From: Arthrobacter sp. ZGTC131 | GTDB taxonomy: Bacteria; Actinomycetota; Actinomycetes; Actinomycetales; Micrococcaceae | Reading direction: 5' to 3' | Assembly (NCBI RefSeq): GCF_002929275.1 | Contig: NZ_PJIK01000001.1 | Location: 372,001 to 436,000 of the forward strand | Length of the DNA stretch: 64,000 nucleotides | In this document: in pieces, positions 34,648-43,539 of the stretch | Position numbering within the stretch: the stretch's first letter is position 1 | Layout: the number at the start of each line of letters is the position of its first letter | Made by a program: the position numbers and the translations under genes | The notes under the pieces: model-generated | Told to the model about the DNA's origin: nothing | Database searches by the model: none | What the model saw: only the letters and a program-made list of their open reading frames with translations

Positions 34648-34974
34648 TCAGTGGTCCTGGTTCTGCGGCGGCAGCGCTGCAATCATCGGGTGGTCCGTGT
34701 GGGTGTTGCCCACCTTAGCGGCACCGCCCGGGGAACCGAGCTCGTCAAAGAATTCCACGTTGGCTTTGTAGTAGTCGGCCCACTCTTCGGGGGTGTCGTC
34801 CTCGTAGTAGATGGCCTCCACCGGGCAGACCGGTTCGCACGCACCGCAGTCGACGCATTCATCGGGATGGATATAGAGGGAACGCTCGCCTTCGTAGATG
34901 CAATCGACGGGGCACTCCTCAATGCATGCCTTGTCCTTGACATCTACACACGGCTGCGCGATTACGTACGTCAC
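34648..34974 (-). CDS. fdxC: 7Fe-8S ferredoxin (FdxC type)
   Basis: This is a 108-residue bacterial-type ferredoxin. The N-terminal cluster motif C-x7-C-x3-C-P (QPCVDVKDKACIEECPVD) and the second C-x2-C-x2-C-x3-C-P set (ECVDCGACEPVCPVEAIYY) predict one 3Fe-4S and one 4Fe-4S cluster, a low-potential electron carrier. The acidic C-terminal extension (from about residue 60) is typical of actinobacterial FdxC. GTG start. Same transcript as dapC. Confidence 0.93.
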   Translation of the reverse strand: MTYVIAQPCVDVKDKACIEECPVDCIYEGERSLYIHPDECVDCGACEPVCPVEAIYYEDDTPEEWADYYKANVEFFDELGSPGGAAKVGNTHTDHPMIAALPPQNQDH

Positions 34975-35115
34975 GTCCCTTGCCTCTCCACGTTGGTTCC
35001 GGCCGCTGGCCGGTTGCTGCTTCCGGCCTGCATGCCGGACTATCGACTTCCGAGCCTATTATCTCCTAGGCCCGCACCGCGAACGAAGCGGCGCGTCACA
35101 CTCGCGGAAGCGTCA

Positions 35116-35121
35116 TACGAT
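35116..35121 (+). promoter_or_regulatory. -10 element of leaderless SH3-domain gene promoter
   Basis: TACGAT ends six bases before the GTG at 35128, and no Shine-Dalgarno sequence is present. Confidence 0.5.
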
Positions 35122-35127
35122 GAACGC

Positions 35128-35373
35128 GTGAGCCTGACAACGCCTTCGCCCCGGGAATTCCTGGCCTCCGCCACGCCCGGGACCCGCGTGGTGGTCCGTT
35201 ACCGGATCGACGGCGGATTCACGGATGCGCTGGGAGACCTCCTGGAGTGCGGCGCAGGCGAGTGCACCGTGCGGACCCGGAGTGCCGACGTCGTCATTGC
35301 CCTGGAGCTGGTGGTGGCCGCCAAACAGGTGCCGCCGGCACCGCCGCGCCGGCGGCCGCGCACCGAAGCCTGA
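35128..35373 (+). CDS. stand-alone SH3-like domain protein (Rv0428c N-terminal type)
   Basis: This is an 81-residue protein from GTG 35128. Its core (GTRVVVRYRIDGGFTDALGD, then CTVRTRSADVVIALELVVAA, ending PPAPPRRRPR) resembles the SH3-like domain that precedes the GNAT acetyltransferase domain in Rv0428c-type proteins. Here the acetyltransferase part is absent: a TGA follows and the next gene is convergent. Function unknown; it could bind or present a peptide for a separately encoded acetyltransferase. The frame also stays open upstream, opposite the ferredoxin gene, but the -10 hexamer fixes the start. Confidence 0.65.
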   Translation: MSLTTPSPREFLASATPGTRVVVRYRIDGGFTDALGDLLECGAGECTVRTRSADVVIALELVVAAKQVPPAPPRRRPRTEA

Positions 35374-35379
35374 CGGCCA

Positions 35380-36660
35380 TCAGGCCCCGAGCACCTGGTC
35401 CGGAAGCTTCCGCATCCCCCGCAGCGGCGAGAACAGCACCGGAAGGGCCGCCAGGAGGCCGCACGCCGCGCCGATCGAGATGGCGGGAACAAGTCCGATG
35501 TGCTCGCCAAGGATCCCGGACGCCACCGCCGCCAGAGGCATGACCCCCCAGACGGCGAAGCGGATAGAAGCGTTCATCCTGCCCAGCAGCCGGGGCGGAC
35601 ACACCCGCTGGCGCATGGTCAGCTGCATGATGTTGTAGACGAGCACTCCGAAGCCGAAGCCGAAGTCGGAAATTAGCAGGAGCACCAGAGAGACAGCGGG
35701 CTGGTCCACGACGGCGGCAACCGGAACGAGCACCAGGAACACCGAGCTGGCCACGGCGCACAGCGGTATCACGGTGCCTTCGCCGATCCGGGCTGCCAGC
35801 CGCGTCGCGGCCACGGCGCCAAGGAGGCCACCGGCTGCGCCGGCCGCCATGAACAGCCCCACCCCCTGGGGCCCGAGTCCGAGATCCCTCAGGACAAGCA
35901 CAGGCGTGAGCGTGAAGACCAGTGTCCCGCAGAAATTCATGCCTGCGGTGCAGGCCGCGATGCGGCGGATCAAAGGGTGCCTCACCACGAACACGAGACC
36001 CTCCTTGATCTCCGTGCCGAGCGGCCGCCTGTCCGCCGCGGCCGGGCGCTCCTCGCTGTCGCGGGTCCGGGCGAGGAAGAGGGCCGAGAGGAGGTAACCG
36101 GCGGCCTCCCCCACAAACAACAGCGGGGCCGAGACAACCGTGAGGAGCGCCCCGCCCGCTGCGGGACCGCCGATCCTGGCTACCTGCGCGGTGGATTCGA
36201 GTTTGGAATTGGCCTCGGTGACATGCCCGGACCCTACAAGGAGCGGCACGTAGCTCTGGTACGCCACATCAAAGAACAGTGTGGCCGTTCCCACGAGCGC
36301 GGAAATGACGTACAGGTGCCAGATTTCCAGGAGTCCGCCCCACCACAGCAGCGGCACAGCGGCCATGGCCGCCATCCGGGCAAGATCGGCGATGATCATG
36401 GTTCGCCGTTTAAGCCACCGGTCCACCCACGCGCCGGCGGGCAGTCCAATGATCAGGAACGCCGCGAGGCCTGCGGCATTCAGGACGCCCACCTCGAATT
36501 CGGACGCCTGAAGCACTGAAACCGCCAGCACCGGAAAGGCCAATTGTCCCAGCTGGGCGCCGAGCTGGCTCATGGACTGCCCAGTCCAGAAGGTGAGGAA
36601 GTTGCGGTCGCGCCACAGTGATCTGGCGGTTGTCTCTGCTGCGGTGGAGTCGGCGATCAC
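35380..36660 (-). CDS. major facilitator superfamily exporter
   Basis: This 426-residue transporter has about 12 membrane helices. An MFS signature follows helix 2 (GLPAGAWVDRWLKRRTMIIADLARM) and the conserved WTGQSMSQLGAQLGQLAFPVL opens helix 1, as in the MFS_3/enterobactin-exporter-like subfamily. Substrate unknown, perhaps a drug. A divergent ArsR-type regulator gene shares the promoter. I chose GTG 36660: TTGACA (36690-36695, minus strand) stands 17 bases from GAAACT, which ends six bases before this codon. The GTG at 36699 lies inside the operator. Confidence 0.85.
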   Translation of the reverse strand: MIADSTAAETTARSLWRDRNFLTFWTGQSMSQLGAQLGQLAFPVLAVSVLQASEFEVGVLNAAGLAAFLIIGLPAGAWVDRWLKRRTMIIADLARMAAMAAVPLLWWGGLLEIWHLYVISALVGTATLFFDVAYQSYVPLLVGSGHVTEANSKLESTAQVARIGGPAAGGALLTVVSAPLLFVGEAAGYLLSALFLARTRDSEERPAAADRRPLGTEIKEGLVFVVRHPLIRRIAACTAGMNFCGTLVFTLTPVLVLRDLGLGPQGVGLFMAAGAAGGLLGAVAATRLAARIGEGTVIPLCAVASSVFLVLVPVAAVVDQPAVSLVLLLISDFGFGFGVLVYNIMQLTMRQRVCPPRLLGRMNASIRFAVWGVMPLAAVASGILGEHIGLVPAISIGAACGLLAALPVLFSPLRGMRKLPDQVLGA

Positions 36661-36666
36661 GGCACC

Positions 36667-36695
36667 AGTTTCCGGCAGTGATTGATGTATGTCAA
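36667..36695 (-). promoter_or_regulatory. MFS gene promoter
   Basis: Minus-strand TTGACA (36690-36695) is followed by a 17-base spacer and GAAACT (36667-36672), six bases before GTG 36660. The -35 is perfect and the -10 weak. Confidence 0.5.
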
Positions 36696-36700
36696 TCACT
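36677..36700. promoter_or_regulatory. palindromic operator between MFS and ArsR-type genes
   Basis: AGTGATTGA-TGTATG-TCAATCACT is a perfect 9-bp inverted repeat with a six-base spacer. It covers the -35 of the MFS promoter and lies just upstream of the regulator's -10. The regulator would be expected to bind here and repress both genes. Confidence 0.7.
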
Positions 36701-36710
36701 TATTGCTGGC

Positions 36711-36716
36711 TACACT
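36711..36716 (+). promoter_or_regulatory. -10 element of leaderless ArsR-type regulator promoter
   Basis: TACACT ends seven bases before the ATG at 36724; no Shine-Dalgarno sequence. The palindromic operator ends 10 bases upstream. Confidence 0.55.
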
Positions 36717-36723
36717 TGCGTCT

Positions 36724-37230
36724 ATGATCCCGCTGGAGAGCGACGACGCAGACCTGGTGGCTAAAGGCCGGGCGCTCAGTTCTCCCTTGCGGCTCAGGAT
36801 TCTCCGGCTGTGCCTGCACCAGTCCAGGACCAACAAGGAAATCGCCGAACTCCTGGACCTCAATCCCGCTTCCAGCCTGCACCACGTCCGCACGCTGGTG
36901 CGGACCGGGTTCCTGCTCGCAGAGGAACGCCGGAAGGGCCGGCGCGGGGCCACGGAAGTGCCCTACATTGCCAGCCGCAAGTCCTGGAGCACTCCGGTGG
37001 ACAATGTTGCACCCATCCTGATCGAGACGTTCCTGCAGGAAATCCGGGATCTTCCGCCTGAGGACATTGAAGTGTGGCGGCTCGGCGTGAAGTTCAACGC
37101 CGCACGGCGTGAGGAAATGCTGGCCAAGCTCCGGGCGGTCCTCGACGAATACATTGCGCTCCCCGCGGACGACGACGGCGAGGCCAGCTCACTCATGATT
37201 GCCCACCACCGGGATCCGACGGCGGACTAG
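36724..37230 (+). CDS. ArsR-family winged-helix regulator
   Basis: This 168-residue regulator has a winged helix-turn-helix in residues about 15-80 (LSSPLRLRILRLCLHQ, then NKEIAELLDLNPASSLHHVRTL and a wing GRRGATEVPYI). The C-terminal half (about 90-168) is helical and lacks metal-binding cysteines, so it is not a classical arsenic or zinc sensor. Divergent placement with an MFS exporter and the palindrome between suggest autoregulation and control of that exporter by an unknown ligand. Start ATG 36724 is fixed by TACACT seven bases upstream. Its stop overlaps the next gene's stop on the opposite strand (CTAG). Confidence 0.8.
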   Translation: MIPLESDDADLVAKGRALSSPLRLRILRLCLHQSRTNKEIAELLDLNPASSLHHVRTLVRTGFLLAEERRKGRRGATEVPYIASRKSWSTPVDNVAPILIETFLQEIRDLPPEDIEVWRLGVKFNAARREEMLAKLRAVLDEYIALPADDDGEASSLMIAHHRDPTAD

Positions 37231-37652
37231 GACCGCCCGCCGGCCGGCGGGGCGGCACCGGCAGTTACAGTCTTCCTGCGCGCCCGGCGGCGGTACCGCC
37301 TGGACCACACCAGCATGAGCACGGTGACGCCGGCGATTCCGAAGACCCAGACGTTTCCGGCGAGGTCACCGGCGATCAGGCGCTTTCCGGGTGCCATCGA
37401 TGACCACCAGCCGGCCAGGACGTAGCAGAGGACGCCGCAGACCGCCGTCGGGATCACGGACCTGAAGGCCGCCCCGAGCAGCAGCTGGAGCGAGGCCAGC
37501 AGCAGCAGCGCGGCGACCGCCCCGAGCGGGAGTTCGAGGTCGGCCATCACCAGCCGCTGACGGTGCAGCGCCGTGCCGGCCGACGCAGCAAAAAGAGCTG
37601 CCGGCACGGCGGCGGCAATGCCGCCTGCCATACCGGCAGCTCTTCTATTCAC
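37227..37652 (-). CDS. small four-helix membrane protein of unknown function
   Basis: This 141-residue protein has about four hydrophobic segments (about 8-26, 43-62, 66-84 and 98-116), a basic stretch (RRYRRRARRKTV) and a Gly-rich end. No motif is recognised. It follows typA on the same strand 32 bases after the typA stop, so it could be read through from typA. Confidence 0.6.
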   Translation of the reverse strand: MNRRAAGMAGGIAAAVPAALFAASAGTALHRQRLVMADLELPLGAVAALLLLASLQLLLGAAFRSVIPTAVCGVLCYVLAGWWSSMAPGKRLIAGDLAGNVWVFGIAGVTVLMLVWSRRYRRRARRKTVTAGAAPPAGGRS

Positions 37653-37684
37653 GATGGTTCCGTCCCCCGGAGCGGAAGCGCCGG

Positions 37685-39613
37685 TTAGACCTTCGCGCGG
37701 GCGCGGTTGGCCTTGGCACGCTCGTTGGTGTCGAGGATGACCTTGCGGATGCGGATCGAATCCGGGGTAACCTCAACGCACTCGTCTTCGCGGGCGAATT
37801 CGAGGGACTCTTCGAGGGTCAGGTCGCGCGGCGGCGTCAGGTTCTCGAAGGTGTCGGAGGAAGCAGCACGCATGTTGGTGAGCTTCTTTTCCTTGGTGAT
37901 GTTCACGTCCATGTCGTCAGCGCGGGAGTTCTCGCCGACGATCATGCCCTCGTAGACCTCGGAGGTGGGCTTCACGAAGAAGGAGCCGCGTTCCTGCAGG
38001 TTGATCATGGCGAACGGCGTCACAACACCGGCGCGGTCGGCGATCATCGAACCGTTGGTGCGGTACTCGATCGGGCCGGCCCAGGGCTCGTAGCCCTCGG
38101 AGATGGAGGACGCGATGCCCGCACCGCGGGTGTCCGTGAGGAACTTGGTGCGGAAACCGATGAGGCCACGGGCGGGGACGATGAACTCCATCCGGCACCA
38201 GCCGGTGCCGTGGTTCGCCATGTTGGTCATGCGGCCCTTGCGGGCAGCCATGAGCTGCGTGACCGCGCCGAGGTATTCTTCCGGCACGTCGATGGTCATG
38301 TGCTCCATCGGCTCGTGGATCTTGCCGTCGACGGTCCGGGTGACCACCTGCGGCTTGCCGACGGTCAGTTCGAAGCCTTCGCGGCGCATCTGCTCGACGA
38401 GGATGGCCAGCGCGAGCTCACCGCGGCCCTGGACTTCCCAGGCATCCGGGCGCTCGGTGGGGAGCACCTTGATGGAGACGTTACCGATCAGTTCCTTGTC
38501 CAGGCGGTCCTTCACCTGGCGGGCGGTGACCTTGGCGCCCTTGACCTTGCCGGCAAGCGGGGAGGTGTTGATACCGATGGTCATGGAGATCGCGGGATCG
38601 TCCACGGTGATCAGCGGCAGCGGCTGGGGGTTATCGGCGTCGGTCAGGGTCTCACCGATGGTGATCTCCTCGATGCCGGCGACTGCAACAATTTCACCCG
38701 GCCCGGCGGACTCGGTGGGAACGCGGTCCAGCGCCTTGGTTGCGAGCAGTTCGGTGATCTTGACGTTTTTGAGCTCACCGTTCGCACGGGCCCAGGCCAC
38801 GGTCTGGCCCTTGCGCAGCGTGCCGTTGTAGATGCGCAGCAGCGCGAGGCGGCCGAGGAACGGGGAGGCGTCCAGGTTGGTGACGTGCGCCTGCAGGACA
38901 CCGTCCGGGTTGTACGTGGGAGCCGGGATGTGCTCGATGATGGCCTGGAAGAGCGGCTCGAGGTCCTCGTTCTCGGGGGCCGAACCGTCGGCCGGCTGCT
39001 CGAGGGACGCGCGGCCGACCTTGGCGGCGGCGTAAACCACGGGGACGTTGAGGATCTTGTCCAGATCCAGGTCCGGAACTTCGTCCGCGAGGTCGGAGGC
39101 CAGGCCCAGGAGCAGGTCCATGGATTCGTGGACGACTTCCTCGATGCGGGCGTCGGGACGGTCCGTCTTGTTCACCAGCAAGATCACCGGGAGGTGCGCG
39201 GCGAGGGCCTTGCGGAGCACGAAGCGGGTCTGCGGCAGCGGGCCCTCGGAAGCGTCAACCAGGAGCACCACACCGTCTACCATGGACAGGCCGCGCTCCA
39301 CCTCGCCGCCGAAGTCGGCGTGGCCGGGGGTGTCAATGACGTTGATGGTGATGGTTTCGCCGTTGGACGACGGGCCGTTGTAGGCAACCGTGGTGTTCTT
39401 GGCGAGGATGGTGATGCCCTTTTCACGCTCAAGGTCGCCGGAGTCCATGACCCGGTCTTCGAGGTGGTTGTGAGCGGCAAATGAGTTGGTCTGCTTGAGC
39501 ATGGCGTCGACCAGGGTGGTCTTGCCGTGGTCAACGTGGGCCACAATCGCGACGTTGCGCAGGTCACTGCGCGATGCAGTGGCTACCGCAGTGTTGGTGG
39601 TGGTTTCAGACAT
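37685..39613 (-). CDS. typA: ribosome-associated GTPase TypA/BipA
   Basis: This 642-residue translational GTPase has G1 AHVDHGKTT (residues about 25-33), G3 DTPGHADFGGEVERG and G4 NKTDRPDAR, followed by EF-G-like domains II, III and V. The unique TypA C-terminal domain carries RGLIGFRTKFLTDTRG. TypA binds 70S ribosomes and assists assembly and stress or cold adaptation. The 271-bp region upstream to the SGNH gene is shared as a divergent promoter region; I see no clear promoter. Confidence 0.96.
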   Translation of the reverse strand: MSETTTNTAVATASRSDLRNVAIVAHVDHGKTTLVDAMLKQTNSFAAHNHLEDRVMDSGDLEREKGITILAKNTTVAYNGPSSNGETITINVIDTPGHADFGGEVERGLSMVDGVVLLVDASEGPLPQTRFVLRKALAAHLPVILLVNKTDRPDARIEEVVHESMDLLLGLASDLADEVPDLDLDKILNVPVVYAAAKVGRASLEQPADGSAPENEDLEPLFQAIIEHIPAPTYNPDGVLQAHVTNLDASPFLGRLALLRIYNGTLRKGQTVAWARANGELKNVKITELLATKALDRVPTESAGPGEIVAVAGIEEITIGETLTDADNPQPLPLITVDDPAISMTIGINTSPLAGKVKGAKVTARQVKDRLDKELIGNVSIKVLPTERPDAWEVQGRGELALAILVEQMRREGFELTVGKPQVVTRTVDGKIHEPMEHMTIDVPEEYLGAVTQLMAARKGRMTNMANHGTGWCRMEFIVPARGLIGFRTKFLTDTRGAGIASSISEGYEPWAGPIEYRTNGSMIADRAGVVTPFAMINLQERGSFFVKPTSEVYEGMIVGENSRADDMDVNITKEKKLTNMRAASSDTFENLTPPRDLTLEESLEFAREDECVEVTPDSIRIRKVILDTNERAKANRARAKV

Positions 39614-39885
39614 GCGTTATTGCTCGATTCAGTGGTGAAGTCAGCTGTTGTATCGCGACATTTCCAACCGGAACGCACGACGGATCAGACCCTTTAACAC
39701 AGGGCTCCTACTGCAAGTCTAGACGCTCTGCCTTTTATTGGCCTAAAAACGGCTAGTGCGCCGTTCCCCGCCCCGTTACCAAATCGTGAATCGGCAGGGG
39801 CGACACGTGAGCAAAATCACTGGCTTTTCCCGAAGTGATGCACCACTATTGCTGGACCACTTACGAACAGGCCAGGAGTACCAGG

Positions 39886-40740
39886 ATGTTACAAGCCTCG
39901 ATGCGGGCCGTCCTGATTGGCCCCATGATTGCCGCCACGGTGTTGTTGGCCGGCTGCGGAATTTCCTCGGAGCCCGTTTCCGGTACGGCGGCGGGCGGCC
40001 CGGCACCACTCCCCGCTGCCGCAGCTCCGGTCGCCGGACCGGGCGAGGCCGTGGCTGCCGGCACGACGGTCCAGGGTGACCTGGACGCCGCCGCCGACCC
40101 CGCCAGCCTTCCCGCCGGTGCCCTTTACCGGAATCCCGCCAATGGACGCGATGAGGTGATCGTGGACGACATCGGCCGGACGGCCCTGCTGATCGGTGAT
40201 TCGCAGTCCGAACCCGTTCACAGCTGGCCGCGCCGGGCCCTCGCCGCCAACGGCTACAAGGTGTTCTTCTGCGGCATGGGAGGCACCGGCTACGTTGCTT
40301 CCAACGGAACGACGGGCAATTACATCGATGCCCTTCAGCGGGGTGACTGGCACCTGCCGTACGGTTTTCCTCCGCTGGTGGTGATCGAGGGCGGCGGAAA
40401 TGACGCCAAGCAGGGGGCCAGCGACCAACAGATCGTCGCGAACGCGGAACGCCTCATCAAGACCATCAAGCAGCGGTATCCGGGTGCGAAGCTGGCCATG
40501 GTGGGCACGCTGGCCAAGGGTGCCCACCACGGCGGCGGCCGGCGCACCGAGGTGGACGCCCTGCTGGGGACGGTAGCTGCGGACCATGGCATTCCGTTCG
40601 TCAGCGTCGGCGACTGGCTGACGCGGTACGGCCTCGAGGCCGAGCTCGCCGACGCCGTCCACATGAACGACACCGGTCACCGCGCCCTGGGGACGCTGCT
40701 GGGTGACAGGCTCGGGGCGCTGGGCCTTGGGCTCGGCTAG
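39886..40740 (+). CDS. SGNH/GDSL-hydrolase lipoprotein
   Basis: This 284-residue secreted lipoprotein starts at ATG 39886 with AGGAG seven bases upstream. The signal peptide has lipobox LLAGC (Cys about residue 24). The Ser/Gly-rich linker leads to an SGNH hydrolase domain: catalytic Ser in IGDSQSEP (about 105), Asn in GGGNDAK (about 170) and Asp/His in DAVHMNDTGH (about 258-264). Such enzymes deacylate or de-esterify cell-wall or carbohydrate substrates; the substrate here is unknown. A terminator follows. Confidence 0.82.
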   Translation: MLQASMRAVLIGPMIAATVLLAGCGISSEPVSGTAAGGPAPLPAAAAPVAGPGEAVAAGTTVQGDLDAAADPASLPAGALYRNPANGRDEVIVDDIGRTALLIGDSQSEPVHSWPRRALAANGYKVFFCGMGGTGYVASNGTTGNYIDALQRGDWHLPYGFPPLVVIEGGGNDAKQGASDQQIVANAERLIKTIKQRYPGAKLAMVGTLAKGAHHGGGRRTEVDALLGTVAADHGIPFVSVGDWLTRYGLEAELADAVHMNDTGHRALGTLLGDRLGALGLGLG

Positions 40741-40790
40741 GACGCAAGACCGGACGGCAAGAAGCCGGACAGCAATGGCCTGACAGCAAG

Positions 40791-40834
40791 AGAGCCGGCG
40801 CCCACCTTTCGGTGCGCGCCGGCTCTTGTTGTTT
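40791..40834. terminator. intrinsic terminator after SGNH lipoprotein gene
   Basis: AGAGCCGGCGC (40791-40801) and GCGCCGGCTCT (40816-40826) form an 11-bp stem with an inner CACC/GGTG pair and a following TGTTGTTT run. It is convergent with the ABC operon A end, so it may serve both strands. Confidence 0.85.
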
Positions 40835-40852
40835 CCCCGTCAGTCTGGCAGG

Positions 40853-42577
40853 CTACGCCCTCGCAACCTCCGGCGGCAGCATCAGCTGGGCACCGGGAAT
40901 CGCGTTGAGCAGGGCTTTGGTGTAGTCCTGCTGCGGCGAATCGAAGACGTCATCGGTGGAGCCGGTTTCCACCAGCCTGCCCTTCTCCATGACGCACACG
41001 TGGTCGGCGATCTGCCGGACCACCGCGAGGTCGTGGGTAATGAACAGGTAGGTGAGGCCGAGCTTCGACTGAAGATCCGCGAGCAGGTTCAGCACCTGCG
41101 CCTGGACCAGCACGTCCAGTGCGGAAACTGCCTCGTCGCAGATGATCACCTCCGGATCCAAAGCAAGCGCGCGGGCGATGGCCACACGCTGGCGCTGGCC
41201 GCCGGAGAGCTCGTTGGGGTACCGCTGCATCGTGGACTGCGGCAGCGCCACCTGGTCCAGCAGTTCCCGGACCTTCTTCTCCCGGCTGGCCCTGTTTCCC
41301 ACTTTGTGGGTGCGGAGGGGCTCCTCGATGGTCCGGAAGATGTTGTACATCGGGTCCAAGGATCCGTAGGGGTCCTGGAAGATCGGCTGCACACGGCGGC
41401 GGAAGGCGAAGATCTCCTTGTTGTTAAGCGTGGAGGTGTCCACGCCGTCGAACACGATCTTTCCCGAGGTGGGCGTCAGCAGGTTCAGCACCATCTGCGC
41501 CACCGTGGACTTGCCGGAACCCGACTCCCCCACGATCGCCGTCGTGGTTCCGCGCTTGACGCTGAAGGAGACGTTGTCCACGGCGGTAAAGTCCGTGGAC
41601 CGCCCGATGCCGGACCGCAGCTTGAATACCTTGCTCAGGTTTTCAATCCGCAGTACCTCTTCGGCCTTCTCCGGCTCTTGGACTGCCGCATCGGTCGGGG
41701 CCAGCAGCTCGTCCGACTCGACGCCCATTTCCTTGGCCACCTGAATGCGGCGCGAGGCCAGCGACGGCGCCGAGGCCACCAGTCGCTGGGTGTACGGGTG
41801 CCGGGGATTGCGCAGGAGATCCAGCGACGGCCCCGCTTCGACGACGTTCCCGCGGTACATCACCACCACCTTGTCTGCACGTTCGGCCGCGAGGCCCAGA
41901 TCGTGGGTGATGAGCAGGACCGACGTACCCAGCTCGGAGGTCATCGCCTCGAGGTGGTCCAGGATCTGCCGCTGTACGGTCACGTCCAGGGCCGACGTCG
42001 GTTCGTCGGCGATCAGCAGCCGCGGCTGGCAGGACAGGCCGATCGCAATGAGGGCGCGCTGCCGCATACCGCCGGAGAACTCGTGCGGATACTGCTTCGC
42101 ACGCCGGTGCGCATCCGGAAGTCCGGCTTCCGCCAGGACTTCCGCCACATCATCCGGGCCGGAGGGGCGGCCGTTCGCGCGGAGCGTTTCCCGCACCTGG
42201 TAGCCGATTTTCCAGACCGGGTTGAGGTTCGACATCGGGTCCTGCGGGACCATGCCGATCGTGTTGCCCCGCAGCTCGATCATGCGCTTCTCCGTGGCAT
42301 GCGAGATGTCCTCGCCGTCCAGCAGGATCTGACCCGCGGACACCCGTCCGTTGCCCGGCAGCAAGCCGATGGCGGCGAGCGCCGTCGTCGACTTTCCGGA
42401 CCCCGATTCGCCGACGATCGCGACGGTTTCGCCAGGCATGATGGTCAGGTGCGCGTTACGGACCGCCTGCACTTCCCCGCCGCCGGTGGCGAAGGAAATG
42501 GCCAGGTCCTTGATCTCGAGCAGCGGCCGGGTAGCCGGGCCGCCGGCTTCGCTGATTCTGACGTCGGGCGTTGTCAT
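40853..42577 (-). CDS. dipeptide/oligopeptide ABC transporter, double ATP-binding subunit (operon A)
   Basis: This 574-residue fusion of two DppD/DppF-type ATPases has N-half Walker A GESGSGKST (about 46-54), signature FSGGM and Walker [10 protein letters not shown]. The C-half (about 285-570) has [17 protein letters not shown] and CDEAVSALD. Each half has the peptide-family extension after the switch region (PRHPYTQRLVAS). It energises import of peptides by the operon A permeases. I chose ATG 42577 (AAGGAGG five bases before it) rather than ATG 42592, which overlaps the upstream stop. Last gene of the four-gene operon. Confidence 0.92.
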   Translation of the reverse strand: MTTPDVRISEAGGPATRPLLEIKDLAISFATGGGEVQAVRNAHLTIMPGETVAIVGESGSGKSTTALAAIGLLPGNGRVSAGQILLDGEDISHATEKRMIELRGNTIGMVPQDPMSNLNPVWKIGYQVRETLRANGRPSGPDDVAEVLAEAGLPDAHRRAKQYPHEFSGGMRQRALIAIGLSCQPRLLIADEPTSALDVTVQRQILDHLEAMTSELGTSVLLITHDLGLAAERADKVVVMYRGNVVEAGPSLDLLRNPRHPYTQRLVASAPSLASRRIQVAKEMGVESDELLAPTDAAVQEPEKAEEVLRIENLSKVFKLRSGIGRSTDFTAVDNVSFSVKRGTTTAIVGESGSGKSTVAQMVLNLLTPTSGKIVFDGVDTSTLNNKEIFAFRRRVQPIFQDPYGSLDPMYNIFRTIEEPLRTHKVGNRASREKKVRELLDQVALPQSTMQRYPNELSGGQRQRVAIARALALDPEVIICDEAVSALDVLVQAQVLNLLADLQSKLGLTYLFITHDLAVVRQIADHVCVMEKGRLVETGSTDDVFDSPQQDYTKALLNAIPGAQLMLPPEVARA

Positions 42578-42588
42578 GTGCGCCTCCT

Positions 42589-43539
42589 TCATCGTTGACG
42601 GCTCTTCGGGTCAAGGGCATCCCGGAGGGCATCGCCCAGCATGATGAAGCTCAAGACGGTGATGGACAGGGCCGTTGCCGGGTAGAGCAGCACGGCAGGG
42701 TTGGTTCGCAGGGAGGACTGGGCCGCCGCGATGTCATTGCCCCAGGACATGACGCTTCCCGGCAGCCCGATGCCCAGGAAGGACAGTGTGGCTTCCGTGA
42801 CGATGAAGACGCCCAGTTCCATGGTGGCGAGCACAATGATGGGCGCCAGCGCGTTCGGCAGGACGTGCCTGACCAGCGAGCCCATGCGTGACACGCCCAG
42901 GGACCGCGCGGCCGTCACGAAGTCCGCGTTCCTGACTTCGATGACCGCCCCGCGGGTGATGCGGGCCATCTGCGGCCAGGCGAGCAACACAATCACCATG
43001 ACAACCGTCCACACGCTCTTGTTGTCCTTGAAGAACGGCAACTGGGTGATGACCAGCGCGCCGAGGACGAGCGGCAGCGCGAAGAAGATATCCCCGAGCC
43101 GGGCAATGAAGGCGTCAAGCCAGCCGCCGAAGAAGCCGGCCAGCGCACCGAGCGTCACGCCGATGATCACCACGAAGATCACCGAGAGCACGCCGACCGC
43201 AAGGGAGGCCTGGGTGCCGTGGATGACGCGGGAGTAGACGTCGCAGCCCTGGAAGGTGTATCCGAACGGGTGGCCCGGTTGCGGCGCACCGTCGGAGAAC
43301 TGCAGGTCGCAGTTGTCGTTGGGTGCCACCTGGGTGAAGAGCCCGGGGAAGACGGCGATGGCCACCAGGAGGAGGATCATCAGCGACGAGATGATGAACA
43401 GCGGACGGCGCCGCAGCTTGTGCCAGGCGTCGGCCCAGAGGCTCAACGGAGCCTGGTCGGACTTCAGGGAGTCCGTGGCGAGCAGCGGCGTCTCGTCGAT
43501 GGGTGCGACGTAGTGCTCTGCTTTGAAGTTATTTGTCAT
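42589..43539 (-). CDS. oligopeptide ABC transporter permease, DppC type (operon A)
   Basis: This 316-residue permease has an N-terminal cytoplasmic tail (about 1-35), then six membrane helices and the EAA-like loop AARSLGVSRMGSLVRHVLPNAL. The DppC sequence HPFGYTFQGCDVYSRV follows helix 1. ATG 43539 overlaps the preceding permease stop by 11 bases and is preceded by AAGGAT. Works with the DppB-type subunit to form the channel. Confidence 0.9.
   Translation of the reverse strand: MTNNFKAEHYVAPIDETPLLATDSLKSDQAPLSLWADAWHKLRRRPLFIISSLMILLLVAIAVFPGLFTQVAPNDNCDLQFSDGAPQPGHPFGYTFQGCDVYSRVIHGTQASLAVGVLSVIFVVIIGVTLGALAGFFGGWLDAFIARLGDIFFALPLVLGALVITQLPFFKDNKSVWTVVMVIVLLAWPQMARITRGAVIEVRNADFVTAARSLGVSRMGSLVRHVLPNALAPIIVLATMELGVFIVTEATLSFLGIGLPGSVMSWGNDIAAAQSSLRTNPAVLLYPATALSITVLSFIMLGDALRDALDPKSRQR

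Noticed and set aside
40826-42598. 590-codon plus-strand frame opposite the operon A double ATPase
   Set aside because: The minus strand encodes a complete double ABC ATPase with all motifs; the antisense frame shows none and exists because of codon bias.
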